Below are positions 21,916 to 31,093 of a DNA stretch of 64,000 nt, one piece after another. The stretch is taken from the NCBI RefSeq assembly GCF_900249755.1, contig NZ_LT976853.1, positions 364,107 to 428,106 on the forward strand, in the 5' to 3' direction. The translations under genes were made by a program, and so were the position numbers. This DNA comes from Cupriavidus taiwanensis. Its GTDB lineage: Bacteria; Pseudomonadota; Gammaproteobacteria; Burkholderiales; Burkholderiaceae. The number at the start of each line of letters is the position of its first letter. Within the stretch, counting starts at the first letter, position 1. The notes below the pieces were generated by a model. The model worked only from the letters and a program-made list of their open reading frames with translations, was not told the origin of the DNA and did not search any database.

Positions 21916-22860
21916 CTACGGCGCTGCGCTGAAGCCCGGCTCGCCGGGGCCCGGCGCGGGCGCGGGCGCGCCGAACAGCACGCTGCTCGGGCTCTCGTTG
22001 AACTGGCCGGCGGCGCGCTCGAAGCTGCGCGCGGTCTGGCGCGCGTCGCGGGCCAGGCCGTTGAGCTGCGGCAGGGTCTCTTCGCTGAAGGTGCCCGCCG
22101 CCGACTGCACCGACGCGGCCGCGCCCTGCAGGTCGCGCCCGACGCTGTCGACGGTGCGCATCACGGTGCCGTTGGGATTGGCCAGTTCCTGCGTCAGGCG
22201 CCGCGTCGATTCGAGCGTTGCGTTCAGGTTCTCGGCTACCTTGGGCAGCCGCTGCGCCGCCGGCGCGAGCGAATCGGACAGGCGCGAATAGTCTTCGGCG
22301 GTCTTGCGCACCGAGCGGATCGCCGCCATCAGCTCGTCGCGGTTGGCGCCCTGGAACATGTCGTTGAGCGAGCCCATCAGGGTCTCGGCCTGGGTCAGCA
22401 GCGAATCGCCGCGCTTTTCCAGTTCCTCGAAGAAGCCGGGCCGCATGGCGATGCGCGCCACCGCCCGGGGCGAGGTCGGCAGCGGCGGCGAGGCGCTGGC
22501 GCCGTCGTGCGCGGCGGAGTCGTCGAGCTGCACGTAGGCAATCCCGGTCACGCCCTGGAAGCCCAGCGTGGCGTAGGTGGTGCGCGTGATCGGCGTTTCG
22601 CGGTTGACGTTGACGCGCACGATGATCTGCCCCGGCACCTGTGGATCGAACTTGATCGACTCGACCTTGCCCACCGCCAGCCCGCGGTACTTGACGTCGG
22701 CCTGCGGGCCCAGGCCGTTGACGGTGGAGCGGGTGATCAGGTCATACGGCACGCGCACGGCGTGGTCGGTGCTGAACCAGAAGATCGCGAACAGCACCAG
22801 CACGGCCAGGCCGATGGTGAACACGCCGGCAAGGAAGGCGTGGGACTTGTTTTCCATCAT
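21916..22860 (-). CDS. MlaD/MCE-domain lipid transport protein
   Basis: A 314-residue protein with an N-terminal membrane anchor (about residues 8-29) and a single MCE domain (about 38-115, with VNGLGPQADVKYRGLAVGKV and GFQGVTGIAYVQL). A long helical C-terminal region with Asn/Ala/Gln-rich heptads follows. MCE proteins form periplasmic hexameric rings that carry phospholipid. It is longer than E. coli MlaD (about 180 residues). The ATG overlaps the ATPase stop (ATGA), so the genes are coupled. Confidence 0.9.
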   Translation of the reverse strand: MMENKSHAFLAGVFTIGLAVLVLFAIFWFSTDHAVRVPYDLITRSTVNGLGPQADVKYRGLAVGKVESIKFDPQVPGQIIVRVNVNRETPITRTTYATLGFQGVTGIAYVQLDDSAAHDGASASPPLPTSPRAVARIAMRPGFFEELEKRGDSLLTQAETLMGSLNDMFQGANRDELMAAIRSVRKTAEDYSRLSDSLAPAAQRLPKVAENLNATLESTRRLTQELANPNGTVMRTVDSVGRDLQGAAASVQSAAGTFSEETLPQLNGLARDARQTARSFERAAGQFNESPSSVLFGAPAPAPGPGEPGFSAAP

Positions 22861-23705
22861 GCTTCTCCAGGGGGCGGCGCCGCGGGCTGCCCGGGCTGGG
22901 GCAGCGCCTGCAGGGCGCGCTGGGCGCGCTCGCCCAGGAAATACTCGCGGATGAAGGGGTGCTCCACCTTCACCACTTGCGGGATCGGCGCGGCGGCGAT
23001 CACCTTGTGGTCGGCCAGCACCGCGACGCGGTCGGACAGCGCCACCAGCGTGTCGAGGTCGTGCGTGATCATCACCACGGTCAGGCCCAGTTCGCGGCGC
23101 AGCTCGCGGATCAGCGCGACGTAGTCGTCGGACGCCATCGGGTCCAGGCCGGCCGTGGGTTCGTCCAGGAACAGCAGCTCGGGCTCCAGCGACAGCGCGC
23201 GCGCCAGCGCCACGCGCTTGATCATGCCGCCGGACAGGTCCGACGGCATCTTGTCGGCATCGCGCGCGGACAGCCCGACCAGCTGCAGCTTGAGCAGCGC
23301 GGCCTGGCAGATCAGGTTGTCGGGCAGCGCGCGCAGCTCGCGCAGCGGCAGCGCGATATTGTCGATCACCGACAGCGCCGAGAACAGCGCGCCGCGCTGG
23401 AACTGCAGGCCCCAGCGGCTGCGCAGCGCCTGCAGCTGCGCCGGCCGCAGCCGGGTCGGGTCTTCGCCGAACACCTTGATGGTGCCCGAGGTGGGGCGCT
23501 CCAGCCCGACGATCTGGCGCAGCAGCACGGTCTTGCCGCTGCCCGAGCCGCCGACGATCGACAGCACCTCGTCGCGGTAGACGTCCAGGTTGACATGGTC
23601 GTGCACCACCGCCTTGCCGAAGCGCTTGACCAGGTCGCGCACCTCGATCACCGGGGTGCGGTCGGGCGCGCCTGGCGGGGTCGCGTTCGCTTGCGCCGCG
23701 CTCAC
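22857..23705 (-). CDS. MlaF-like ABC transporter ATPase
   Basis: A 282-residue ATPase of the MlaF family that powers phospholipid transport with the MlaE-like permease. Walker A is GGSGSGKTV, the Q-loop FQRGALF, signature LSGGMIKRVALARAL, Walker B LLFLDEPTAGLD and the switch His in MITHDLDT. The start is GTG 23705, which overlaps the permease stop by 4 bp (GTGA). A short Ala/Pro-rich leader precedes the ABC core. Longer frames upstream are shadows. Confidence 0.93.
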   Translation of the reverse strand: MSAAQANATPPGAPDRTPVIEVRDLVKRFGKAVVHDHVNLDVYRDEVLSIVGGSGSGKTVLLRQIVGLERPTSGTIKVFGEDPTRLRPAQLQALRSRWGLQFQRGALFSALSVIDNIALPLRELRALPDNLICQAALLKLQLVGLSARDADKMPSDLSGGMIKRVALARALSLEPELLFLDEPTAGLDPMASDDYVALIRELRRELGLTVVMITHDLDTLVALSDRVAVLADHKVIAAAPIPQVVKVEHPFIREYFLGERAQRALQALPQPGQPAAPPPGEA

Positions 23706-24838
23706 AGGCCCACGTCCTTGAACAGGATGGCGAAGACCGCGTCGGCCAGGATCACGATGGTGATCGCGGTCACCACCGACGCGGTGGTGCCTTCGCCCAG
23801 GCTCTGGGTGTTGGGCTTGATGCGCAGCCCGAAGTGGCAGGCGGTCAGCGCGATCAGGATGCCGAACACCACGCCCTTGCCCAGCCCCAGCCACAGGTTG
23901 GCCACCGGCACCGCGTCGGGCAGCTCGCGCAGGAAGAACGCGGCGCTGATGCCCAGCTGCATGCGCGCGGCCAGCATGCCGCCGGCCAGCGCCATCACGT
24001 CGGTCCACGCCACCAGCAGCGGCATGGCGATGGCCAGCGCGATCACGCGCGGCATGATCAGCCGGAAGCCGTGCGAGATGCCCATCACGCGCATCGCGTC
24101 CAGCTCTTCGGTCACGCGCATCACGCCGATCTGCGCGGTGATGGCCGAGCCCGAGCGGCCCGCGATCAGGATCGCGGCCAGCACCGGACCCAGCTCGCGG
24201 ATCACGGCCATGCCCAGGATATTGACGATGAAGGTGCTGGCGCCGAAGGTGCGCAGCTGGTTGGCCGACAGGTACGACAGCACGATGCCGATCAGGAAGC
24301 CCACCAGCGCCGTGATCCCCAGCGCCTTGTAGCCGACGTTGTAGATGTTGGCCGAGATCTCGCGCCACGGCCCGCGCTGCGGCATGCGCGCAAAGCGCAG
24401 CAGGTCGAACGCGAGCTGGCCCAGCATGGTGATGCCGTTGCCCAGCTGCGCGCCGAACGACATCACGTTGGCGCCGAGCAGCGTGACCGGGTTGAAGCGG
24501 TCCACCATGTGCTTTTTCCAGCCCTCGTCCTGTACCGCGGCAATGCGCGCGAACACGCGGCGCTGGCCCTCGCTGGCCTCGAGCCGTTGCGGCAGCGCGC
24601 CGTTCCAGGCCTGCCACAGCAGTTGAGCACCGATATGGTCGAGCCGCCCGATGCCGGCCAGCGACCATTGCGCGTGGTTCGGCGCCTGCGCCAGTTCGTG
24701 CAGCTGCGCGCGCAGCTGGCGCGCCTGGTGGCACCCGGCCAGCGCGAGCGCGGTCCAGTCGCCACGCAGCTGTACGCTGACGGTTCCGTCCCCGCGCGTG
24801 ATCTGGAAATCTGGCGTCGTCTGGCGTTCCAAGGGCAA
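23702..24838 (-). CDS. MlaE-like ABC permease with N-terminal STAS-like domain
   Basis: About 378 residues. The first 120 resemble a STAS/MlaB-type domain ([14 protein letters not shown] and [13 protein letters not shown]), followed by a MlaE permease with about five membrane segments and the motifs [25 protein letters not shown] and [11 protein letters not shown]. There is no ATG before the STAS-like part; TTG 24838 or TTG 24832 are the likely starts, and the exact one is uncertain. It heads the permease-ATPase-MCE-lipoprotein unit, and no MlaC gene is present. It is divergent from birA. Confidence 0.85.
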   Translation of the reverse strand: MPLERQTTPDFQITRGDGTVSVQLRGDWTALALAGCHQARQLRAQLHELAQAPNHAQWSLAGIGRLDHIGAQLLWQAWNGALPQRLEASEGQRRVFARIAAVQDEGWKKHMVDRFNPVTLLGANVMSFGAQLGNGITMLGQLAFDLLRFARMPQRGPWREISANIYNVGYKALGITALVGFLIGIVLSYLSANQLRTFGASTFIVNILGMAVIRELGPVLAAILIAGRSGSAITAQIGVMRVTEELDAMRVMGISHGFRLIMPRVIALAIAMPLLVAWTDVMALAGGMLAARMQLGISAAFFLRELPDAVPVANLWLGLGKGVVFGILIALTACHFGLRIKPNTQSLGEGTTASVVTAITIVILADAVFAILFKDVGL

Positions 24839-24969
24839 GCGATGTGATGGCCGAGTCTCGATTCTAAGCCACGCGCCCCGCCGGCGCGACCGCGCCGTGC
24901 CCGGTCGCATGCCCGGGCGCGCGGCACGGCTACAATGCGGCATCAGCCGCAGGCGCCGGGTTCCGGCCC

Positions 24970-25887
24970 GTGCCGACCGCAATCCCGCCCATCCCTGTCC
25001 AATTGCCGCGCATGTCCGCCGTTCCCCCGAATCCACCCGATCCCGCCGCCGCTCCCCGCTGGCGCATCGATGCCGGCGCGCTGCGCGCCATGCTGTCGCC
25101 CGCGCTGCGCGAATGGAGCATCGAACTGGTCGAGGAAACCGGCTCGACCAATGCCGACCTGACCGCGCGCTGCCGCCAGGCGCCGTGGTCCGATGCCGGC
25201 ACGCTGCGCCTGGCCTATCGCCAGACCGCCGGGCGCGGACGCCAGGGCCGGCCGTGGCAGGGGCAGGCCGGCATGACCTTCTCGGTTGCGCTGCCGCTGG
25301 CGCTGGCGCCGGCGCAGCTGAGCGGGCTGAGCCTGGCGGTGGGGCTGGCGCTGGCCGAGGCGCTGGGCGACGTCGCGCCGGCGCTGGGCGCGCGGGTGGG
25401 CCTGAAATGGCCCAACGACCTGCAGATCGATGGCCGCAAGCTGGCCGGCATCCTGATCGAGTCGGTGCCGGCCGGGCCCCAGCGGGTCTGGGCAGTGATC
25501 GGCATCGGGCTAAACCTGGTGCGCGATGCGCAGATGGAGGCCGCGCTGGGCCGCCAACTGGCGGGCGTGGCCGAGGCCATGCCGGGCTTCGATGCCGGGC
25601 GCGATGCGCCGCGCCTGCTGGCCGCGGTGCTGGAGCGGCTGGCGGCGATGCGCGCGGACTTCCTCGCGCACGGCTTCGGGCCGATGGCGCGGCGCTGGTC
25701 CGCCGCCGATGCCTATCGCGACCAGCCGGTGCGGCTGCTGCACGATGGCCAGGTGATCGCCGAAGGCATGGCGCGCGGCGTCGACGAAGCCGGCCACCTG
25801 CTGCTGGAAACGCCCGCCGGGCTGGAGCGCATCGCCAGCGGCGAGCTGTCGCTGCGGCCCGCCCCGGGCGACGGGGAGGCGGCATGA
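24970..25887 (+). CDS. birA: Biotin-[acetyl-CoA carboxylase] ligase
   Basis: BirA activates biotin as biotinyl-AMP and attaches it to the biotin carboxyl carrier protein. The 305-residue protein has the ligase motifs [23 protein letters not shown] and GIGLNL. It lacks the N-terminal helix-turn-helix of E. coli BirA, so it is a class I ligase and should not act as a repressor. The start is GTG 24970 or ATG 25012; the first 30 residues are Pro-rich and poorly conserved. Its stop overlaps the coaX ATG (ATGA). Confidence 0.94.
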   Translation: MPTAIPPIPVQLPRMSAVPPNPPDPAAAPRWRIDAGALRAMLSPALREWSIELVEETGSTNADLTARCRQAPWSDAGTLRLAYRQTAGRGRQGRPWQGQAGMTFSVALPLALAPAQLSGLSLAVGLALAEALGDVAPALGARVGLKWPNDLQIDGRKLAGILIESVPAGPQRVWAVIGIGLNLVRDAQMEAALGRQLAGVAEAMPGFDAGRDAPRLLAAVLERLAAMRADFLAHGFGPMARRWSAADAYRDQPVRLLHDGQVIAEGMARGVDEAGHLLLETPAGLERIASGELSLRPAPGDGEAA

Positions 25888-26726
25888 ACGCGCCGCGGCT
25901 GCTGGTCGATATCGGCAATACCCGGCTCAAGTGGGCGTGGTGCGACGCCGGTGCGGCGCTGCCCGCCATCGGCGCGCTGCCTGTGCCGTGGCAACACGCC
26001 GGCGCGGTGGCGCATGCCGAGGACGGCGCGCTGCGGGCCCTGGCTGCCGAGCTGCGCGCGCTGCGCGCCGGCGGGCCGATGCCTTCGGTGTGGATCAGCA
26101 ACGTGGCCGGGCCGGTGCTTGCTTCCGCCCTCGATGCCGCGCTGGCCGATGCCTTCGGCGGCTGCGCGCCGGTGCAATGGGTGCGCAGCGCCGCCGCGCA
26201 CGGCGATCTCGCCAACGGCTATCGCGAACCCACGCAGCTGGGCGTCGACCGCTGGGTCGGCGCCGTCGGCGCGCACCGCTGGCTGCCGCGCGACACGCTG
26301 CTGGTGGTCACTGCCGGCACCGCGACCACGCTGGATATCGTCACCGTGGCGGCGGATGGCGCGGCGCGCTTCGAAGGCGGGCTGATCCTGCCGGGGCTGG
26401 CGCTGATGCTGGGCACGCTGGCCCGCAATACCGCGCAGCTGCCGGCGCTTGAGGTCGGCGAGGCCGGCAGCGTCGCCGGCGCGCAGCGGCGCTGGGCCGA
26501 CAACACCCACGACGCCATTGCCGCCGGCTGCCTGGCCGCGCAGGCCGGCGCCATCGAGCGCACCTGGCGCGCGCTGGGCGAGCGCAGCGACGCTTCGCGC
26601 CCGCCGCGCTGCCTGCTGTCCGGCGGCGCGCGCGGCGCGCTGGCCGGGGCGCTCGCGGTGCCGTTCGAGATGCACGATAATCTGGTGCTGCTCGGCCTGC
26701 ATGCGATGGCGCTGGCCGACGCGTAA
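25884..26726 (+). CDS. coaX: Type III pantothenate kinase
   Basis: CoaX phosphorylates pantothenate, the first step of CoA synthesis; type III enzymes are not feedback-inhibited by CoA. The 280-residue protein shows the ASKHA-fold motifs [30 protein letters not shown] and [12 protein letters not shown], plus [23 protein letters not shown]. The ATG overlaps the birA stop by 4 bp. This birA-coaX pairing is common in beta-proteobacteria. A small membrane-protein gene follows. Confidence 0.96.
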   Translation: MNAPRLLVDIGNTRLKWAWCDAGAALPAIGALPVPWQHAGAVAHAEDGALRALAAELRALRAGGPMPSVWISNVAGPVLASALDAALADAFGGCAPVQWVRSAAAHGDLANGYREPTQLGVDRWVGAVGAHRWLPRDTLLVVTAGTATTLDIVTVAADGAARFEGGLILPGLALMLGTLARNTAQLPALEVGEAGSVAGAQRRWADNTHDAIAAGCLAAQAGAIERTWRALGERSDASRPPRCLLSGGARGALAGALAVPFEMHDNLVLLGLHAMALADA

Positions 26727-26749
26727 CGACACCACATCCATCCAGCCCC

Positions 26750-26974
26750 ATGACCACCCCCGGCCTGCCCCGCTCGCTGTGCATCGCGTTGCTGTTGCTG
26801 CTGTTCGCCAACGCCGTGCTGCTGGCCGCGGTGCTGGGCGCGTTCGGCGCGCAGCCGCTGTCCGGATGGTTCGAATCGTCGCGCGAGCCGCACCGGCTGG
26901 AGCAGCAGGTGCGCGGCGAACGGATGCGGCTGCAACCCCTGCCGGCCACGCCGGCGTCGGCGCCCGCCGCATAG
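26750..26974 (+). CDS. Small single-span membrane protein, unknown function
   Basis: A 74-residue protein with one strongly hydrophobic segment (about residues 10-32) and a charged, Pro/Ala-rich C-terminus. It starts 23 bp after coaX and so probably belongs to the birA-coaX transcript. I do not recognise a family. Codon use matches the neighbours, which supports it as a real gene. Confidence 0.6.
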   Translation: MTTPGLPRSLCIALLLLLFANAVLLAAVLGAFGAQPLSGWFESSREPHRLEQQVRGERMRLQPLPATPASAPAA

Positions 26975-26989
26975 CGCGGGCGCGGCGGC

Positions 26990-27481
26990 TCAGCCCTGGC
27001 GCACCTTGGTCAGCAGCTTGGTGGTCGAGCGGTCGTGCAGGAAGGGGATGGCATAGGCCTGGCCGCCCCAGCTGCGCACCAGCCGGGTTTCTTCCAGCGT
27101 ATCGATGTCGTAGTCGCCGCCCTTGACGTAGATGTCGGGGCGCACCTGGCGGATCAGCTCGACCGGGGTCTGCTCGCGGAACATCGCCACCAGGTCGACC
27201 GACGCCAGCGCGGCCAGCAGCGCCATGCGATCCGATTCGTGGTTGAGCGGGCGGTCGTCGCCCTTGCCCAGCATCTTCACCGACGCATCGCTGTTGACCC
27301 CGACCACCAGGCTGGCGCCGAGCGCGCGCGCCTGCGCCAGGTAGGTGGCATGGCCGCGGTGCAGGATGTCGAAGACGCCGTTGGTAAACACCAGCGGGCG
27401 CGGCAGCGTGGCGATGCGCGCGGCCAGCGCGGCGGGATCGTCGGCGGGAGTCAGCTTGGATTCGAAGGCGGGTACGGACAT
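26990..27481 (-). CDS. rfaE2: D-glycero-beta-D-manno-heptose 1-phosphate adenylyltransferase
   Basis: This enzyme makes ADP-heptose for the LPS inner core. It is the stand-alone C-terminal half of E. coli HldE: 163 residues of the nucleotidyltransferase superfamily with the TNGVFDILHRGHATYL signature (HxGH), GVNSDASVK, and VKGGDYDIDTL. The kinase half (rfaE1/hldA) must be encoded elsewhere, as is usual in Burkholderiales. It is a lone minus-strand gene, convergent with the birA-coaX unit. hldC is an equivalent name. Confidence 0.93.
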   Translation of the reverse strand: MSVPAFESKLTPADDPAALAARIATLPRPLVFTNGVFDILHRGHATYLAQARALGASLVVGVNSDASVKMLGKGDDRPLNHESDRMALLAALASVDLVAMFREQTPVELIRQVRPDIYVKGGDYDIDTLEETRLVRSWGGQAYAIPFLHDRSTTKLLTKVRQG

Positions 27482-27833
27482 GGATCAGGGCATGGGATGG
27501 GTGGAGGCCGGCCCCACGAGCGGAGCCGGCGCGCTTGGCCGAATGGTACCTGTTCTTGCGGCGCGCACCGGGCCGCCCGTGATTGCCGCCGCGGCATGAC
27601 GGTGCCAACGACGGCACCAATGACAGTGCGGCAGGGATGTAGTAACCGGCTACTACCTGCGTGATGGCTGTCACGCTTATCATCGCCGGCACCGTATTTC
27701 CGGGAACAGGAAAACGGCGTCGTACCCTGCCCGCCGCAGCGGGCCGCATTTGTCGGGAATGCGTGAAGGTAAGAAAGAAGGCAAAAAAATGCCCCGCTTC
27801 GGCGGGGCATTTTTTTGTCCGGGGCCGGACCGC
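27482..27833. other. Intergenic region between rfaE2 and the di-iron protein gene
   Basis: This stretch holds no credible gene. Visible structure: a 6-bp hairpin GGTGCC/GGCACC (27601-27618), an imperfect palindrome around GTAGTAACC...CTACTAC (about 27639-27656), and a strong terminator at 27783-27817. It should also contain the rfaE2 promoter, which I cannot place. Confidence 0.5.
27783..27817 (-). terminator. Bidirectional intrinsic terminator
   Basis: A 7-bp GCCCCGC/GCGGGGC stem (27791-27797 with 27802-27808) with a TTCG tetraloop, extended by AT pairs, flanked by seven A on the left and seven T on the right. Read on the minus strand it ends the di-iron protein gene; it would work in both directions. 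Confidence 0.92.
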
Positions 27834-28697
27834 TCAGGCTTGCGCCGGGCTGGCGCCGCCGGCGCCTTGCAGGCTGGCGTTCAGTTCCTTGCGGTAGCGG
27901 TTCAGGTCCTGCACGGTTTCAAAGGTGCGTTCGAACAGCAGCGACATGTTGTGCAGGATCCGTTCGATGACCTTTTTCTCCCAGCCTTCGTCGAAGCGGA
28001 TCTGCTCGTCCAGCCAGTGCTCGAGCCAGTCCGGGTCCGGCAGGCGCGACTGCACCGTGTCGTTGGGGAACAGCGCCTTGTTGACGTGCAGGTTGGTCGG
28101 GTGCAGCGGCTTCTCGGTGCGGCGCGCCGAGGCCATCAGCACGCCGATCTTGGCGAAGGCGGCGCGCGCGCTGTCGCCGAACTGCGCCAGGTACTTCTTC
28201 ATGTAGCGCAGGTAGGCGCCGCCGTGGCGGGCTTCGTCCTGCGACAGGGTGCGGTAGATATGCTTGATCACCGGTTCGGTGTGCCATTCGGCGGCACGGC
28301 GGTACCAGTGGTTCAGGCGGATCTCGCCGCAGAAATGCAGCATCAGCGTTTCCAGCGGCGGCGCCGGGTCGAACTCGAAGCGCACCGCGTGCAGTTCTTC
28401 CTCGGTCGGCACCAGGTCCGGGCGGAAGCGGCGCAGGTACTCCATCAGCACCAGCGAATGCTTCTGTTCCTCGAAGAACCAGATGCTCATGAACGCCGAA
28501 AAGTCAGAGTCGTGGCGGTTGTCGCGCAGGAACATCTCGGTCGCGGGCAGGGCGGACCATTCCGTGATCGCATTCATGCGAATGGTCTTGGCCTGGTCGT
28601 CCGTCAGCATGCTGGCGTCGAAGGACTCCCAGGGGATGTCCTTGTCCATGTGCCAGCGGACGGCTTCCAACGATTTGAACAGTTCGGGGTAGAGCAT
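27834..28697 (-). CDS. Ferritin-like di-iron protein
   Basis: A 287-residue helical protein with a complete set of di-iron carboxylate ligands spaced as in a ferritin-like four-helix bundle: Glu46 or Glu54, then Glu77-x-x-His80 (EEQKH), Glu125 (GEIRLNH), and Glu155-x-x-His158 (DEARH). The W...EExxH spacing recalls soluble acyl-ACP desaturases and related oxygenases. The substrate cannot be told from the sequence. It is a single-gene unit with a strong terminator. Alternatives: ribonucleotide-reductase-like or AurF-like oxygenase. Confidence 0.78.
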   Translation of the reverse strand: MLYPELFKSLEAVRWHMDKDIPWESFDASMLTDDQAKTIRMNAITEWSALPATEMFLRDNRHDSDFSAFMSIWFFEEQKHSLVLMEYLRRFRPDLVPTEEELHAVRFEFDPAPPLETLMLHFCGEIRLNHWYRRAAEWHTEPVIKHIYRTLSQDEARHGGAYLRYMKKYLAQFGDSARAAFAKIGVLMASARRTEKPLHPTNLHVNKALFPNDTVQSRLPDPDWLEHWLDEQIRFDEGWEKKVIERILHNMSLLFERTFETVQDLNRYRKELNASLQGAGGASPAQA

Positions 28698-28895
28698 GGT
28701 AAGCCTTTGAAATTACGGGCAGATTCTACCAGATGCGAATTATTCTCTTCTCCTTTTTTAGGCCGGATCGGGGCAAATGCAACGCTTTGGGCGGGGTTTG
28801 CCGGCGCGCTGTGCATTTTCCGGGCGATCAGCGCCGGGGCGGCGCGGCAAAGTGCCGGCTGCGGCTCCACGCGGCCATGATGTGATGGTGGCGGC

Positions 28896-30173
28896 TCAGG
28901 GCGAGACCGCCTGCTCGGCCGCGTGGTCTCCCGCGGGGGGCGCCGCGGGCGCCGTGCCCGGGACGATGCCGTAGAGGAACGCCGCCAGCTCGTCGGCCTG
29001 GGCCGCGGCGTCGCGCTCGCCCAGCGCGATCAGCGCCTGCGTGAAGGCCGGCTCGAACAGCAGGTAGCTGGCGAACGCGGCGCCGCGCGCCTCGGTGCCG
29101 CCCAGCGGGGCCAGCAGCGCACGCACGGTGCGCGGCAACTGCTTCTGGTGCTCGGCGGCAATGGCCTCGATCGGCTCGCTGGGCGCGACCGTCATCACCT
29201 GCACCGGGCGCCAGCCCTCGCGGTCGCCCGCGACCTCGGGCATGCGCGCGAGCAGCCGGTTGATATGCAGCAGCCGCTCCAGGTCGGTGTTCAGGCCGTC
29301 GAGGAAGATGCTGGCCAGCGCCTGGCCGCCCACCTGCGCCAGCGACGGATAGCCGCCCCCCGGCATGGTGTCGAACCAGCCCGAGCGCTGCCGCGAGGCC
29401 GCGCCGATCGCCAGGATCCGCGACGCGCCCAGGTGGATCGCCGGCGACAGCGGCGACATCTGCCGCATGGTGCCGTCGCCGAACCACTCGTGGTGGCCGT
29501 CCAGCTCCAGCGGCATGGCGGGGAACAGGAACGGGATCGATGACGACGCCAGCAGGTGGTCCACCGTGATCTGCGCCGGCACCGCGATGCGCTGGCTGCG
29601 GTGCCACGGATGGATGCGGTGGTGCGACTGGTAGAAGGTCACGTGGCGGCCGGTGCTGTACGACAGCGCCGTCACCGCGAACGCCTGCAGCGCGCCGCTG
29701 TCCAGGCTGGCCTGCACCCGCGCGGGCTCGAACAGCTCGCCCAGCATGCTGCCCAGCGGGGTGTTGTCGAACAGCGCGCGCGGCGCGCGCCGCTGCGTGG
29801 CCCAGCCCAGCGCCAGCGTCGACAGCCAGCGCGCCCCCGACACGCCCACGCGCAACACATCGGTGCGGTAGACCTCGTCGGCATGGATGCTGTGCCAGAG
29901 CGCGCCCAGGCTCTGCGTGGCGGCCTGGAAGTCGGCGGCGTGGATCGCCAGCCCGGCGCCGTTGATGGCCCCGGCCGAGGTGCCGGCGATGATGCCGAAC
30001 GGCAGCGCCGCCTGCGCCTTGCCGTGGCGCGCGGCGATGCGTGCGACGCCGTTGAGCACGCCGGCCTGGTAGGCGGCGCGCGCGCCGCCGCCCATCATGA
30101 TCAGGGCGGTGGCGGCGGGGTTGGGTGCGGAGGCGGGCGCCGCCGGGGGCAGCGGCAGGGAATCGCGGTGCAT
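28896..30173 (-). CDS. Patatin-like phospholipase / acyl hydrolase
   Basis: A 425-residue patatin-domain protein. The oxyanion loop is GGGARAAYQAGVL, the nucleophile Ser66 lies in GTSAG and the dyad Asp233 in DGTMR. There is no signal peptide, so it is cytosolic or membrane-peripheral. The C-terminal 130 residues lie outside the patatin core. It is 42 bp downstream of phaM on the same strand. Family members are lipid acyl hydrolases; some patatin-like enzymes act on PHB, so a link to PHB granules is possible but only inferred. Confidence 0.88.
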   Translation of the reverse strand: MHRDSLPLPPAAPASAPNPAATALIMMGGGARAAYQAGVLNGVARIAARHGKAQAALPFGIIAGTSAGAINGAGLAIHAADFQAATQSLGALWHSIHADEVYRTDVLRVGVSGARWLSTLALGWATQRRAPRALFDNTPLGSMLGELFEPARVQASLDSGALQAFAVTALSYSTGRHVTFYQSHHRIHPWHRSQRIAVPAQITVDHLLASSSIPFLFPAMPLELDGHHEWFGDGTMRQMSPLSPAIHLGASRILAIGAASRQRSGWFDTMPGGGYPSLAQVGGQALASIFLDGLNTDLERLLHINRLLARMPEVAGDREGWRPVQVMTVAPSEPIEAIAAEHQKQLPRTVRALLAPLGGTEARGAAFASYLLFEPAFTQALIALGERDAAAQADELAAFLYGIVPGTAPAAPPAGDHAAEQAVSP

Positions 30174-30215
30174 GGGCGCTTCGGGGAAGGGGGCGTCAGG
30201 CAGCGGCAGGATTCA

Positions 30216-31028
30216 TCAGTTGGTGACGCTGCCGCCGGCGCCGCCATTGCCGCCATTGCCGCCCTCGCCGGCATCCCGGGCCGGCTTGGCCTTGGCCGAC
30301 TGGTTTGTCGATTGATTGGCCGGCTTCCTTGCAGCGGCTTTCTTCGCCGGCGCCTTCTTCGCGGCAGGCCCGCCAGTCCCGGCCGACGGCGTCTTGCCGG
30401 CGGCCGCGGGCTTCGGTGTCTCTGCGCCGGACGGCGTCGCGGCGGCGGGCGTGGCGGCGCCGGCAGCGCCACCAGCGCCGAAGCCGCCCATGCCACCCAT
30501 GCCGAACGGCACCATGCTGGCCGCCGCGGCGCTGCTGGCAATCTGGTTGAACTGCTGTTGCAGCATATCCCACCACAGCGCGGCGTTGGGCGCCGGGGCG
30601 GCATCGGCGTCGCTGGCGGCGGCCTCGGCGGGCTCGGCTTGCCTGCCGCTGCCGGCCTCTGCGCCAGTATCAGCACCGGTGCGTTGCGGCGCCTCCGCGC
30701 TGGGCGCGTTGGCCGCGCGCGCGACGTTTTCCATCGCCGATTGCATCGCTTCGGGAGACAGCGCGTTGCCGAAGGTCTGCAGCGCCACCAGCGTGGCGCG
30801 CTGCACCTCCAGCCCCTGGATGGTGGTGCGCAGCAGGTTGGTATTGAGCTGCAGCCAGCTTTCCACCGCCTTCAGGTCGGCGATGCGCTTGTCGAGGTCT
30901 TCCAGGTCCATCGGCGGGGTCATGGCCTGCAGGCCGGGCATCAGGCCGGCGGGCATGCCGGCGCCGCCGCCCCAGAGCCGGCGCATGAAGTCGAAGCCGT
31001 TGGTGAAATCGGGAATCTGTCCGAACAT
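30216..31028 (-). CDS. phaM: PHB granule-associated protein PhaM
   Basis: PhaM binds PHA synthase PhaC1, the PHB granule surface and DNA; in R. eutropha H16 (A0141) it activates PhaC1 and distributes granules to daughter cells. The 270-residue protein opens MFGQIPDFTNGFDFMRRLWGG, has a helical N-terminal half (about residues 38-100), a Gly/Ala-rich middle and a histone-H1-like basic C-terminus (KKAPAKKAAARKPA) that should bind DNA. It is flanked by a crotonase-family gene upstream and a patatin gene downstream on the same strand. Strong evidence for Cupriavidus. Confidence 0.88.
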   Translation of the reverse strand: MFGQIPDFTNGFDFMRRLWGGGAGMPAGLMPGLQAMTPPMDLEDLDKRIADLKAVESWLQLNTNLLRTTIQGLEVQRATLVALQTFGNALSPEAMQSAMENVARAANAPSAEAPQRTGADTGAEAGSGRQAEPAEAAASDADAAPAPNAALWWDMLQQQFNQIASSAAAASMVPFGMGGMGGFGAGGAAGAATPAAATPSGAETPKPAAAGKTPSAGTGGPAAKKAPAKKAAARKPANQSTNQSAKAKPARDAGEGGNGGNGGAGGSVTN

Positions 31029-31093
31029 GGTCGCGCGCTCCGTGTGCGGCGCAGCCTGGTGCCCGGAACTCCGGGAGCACGGCTGCGTCGTCG

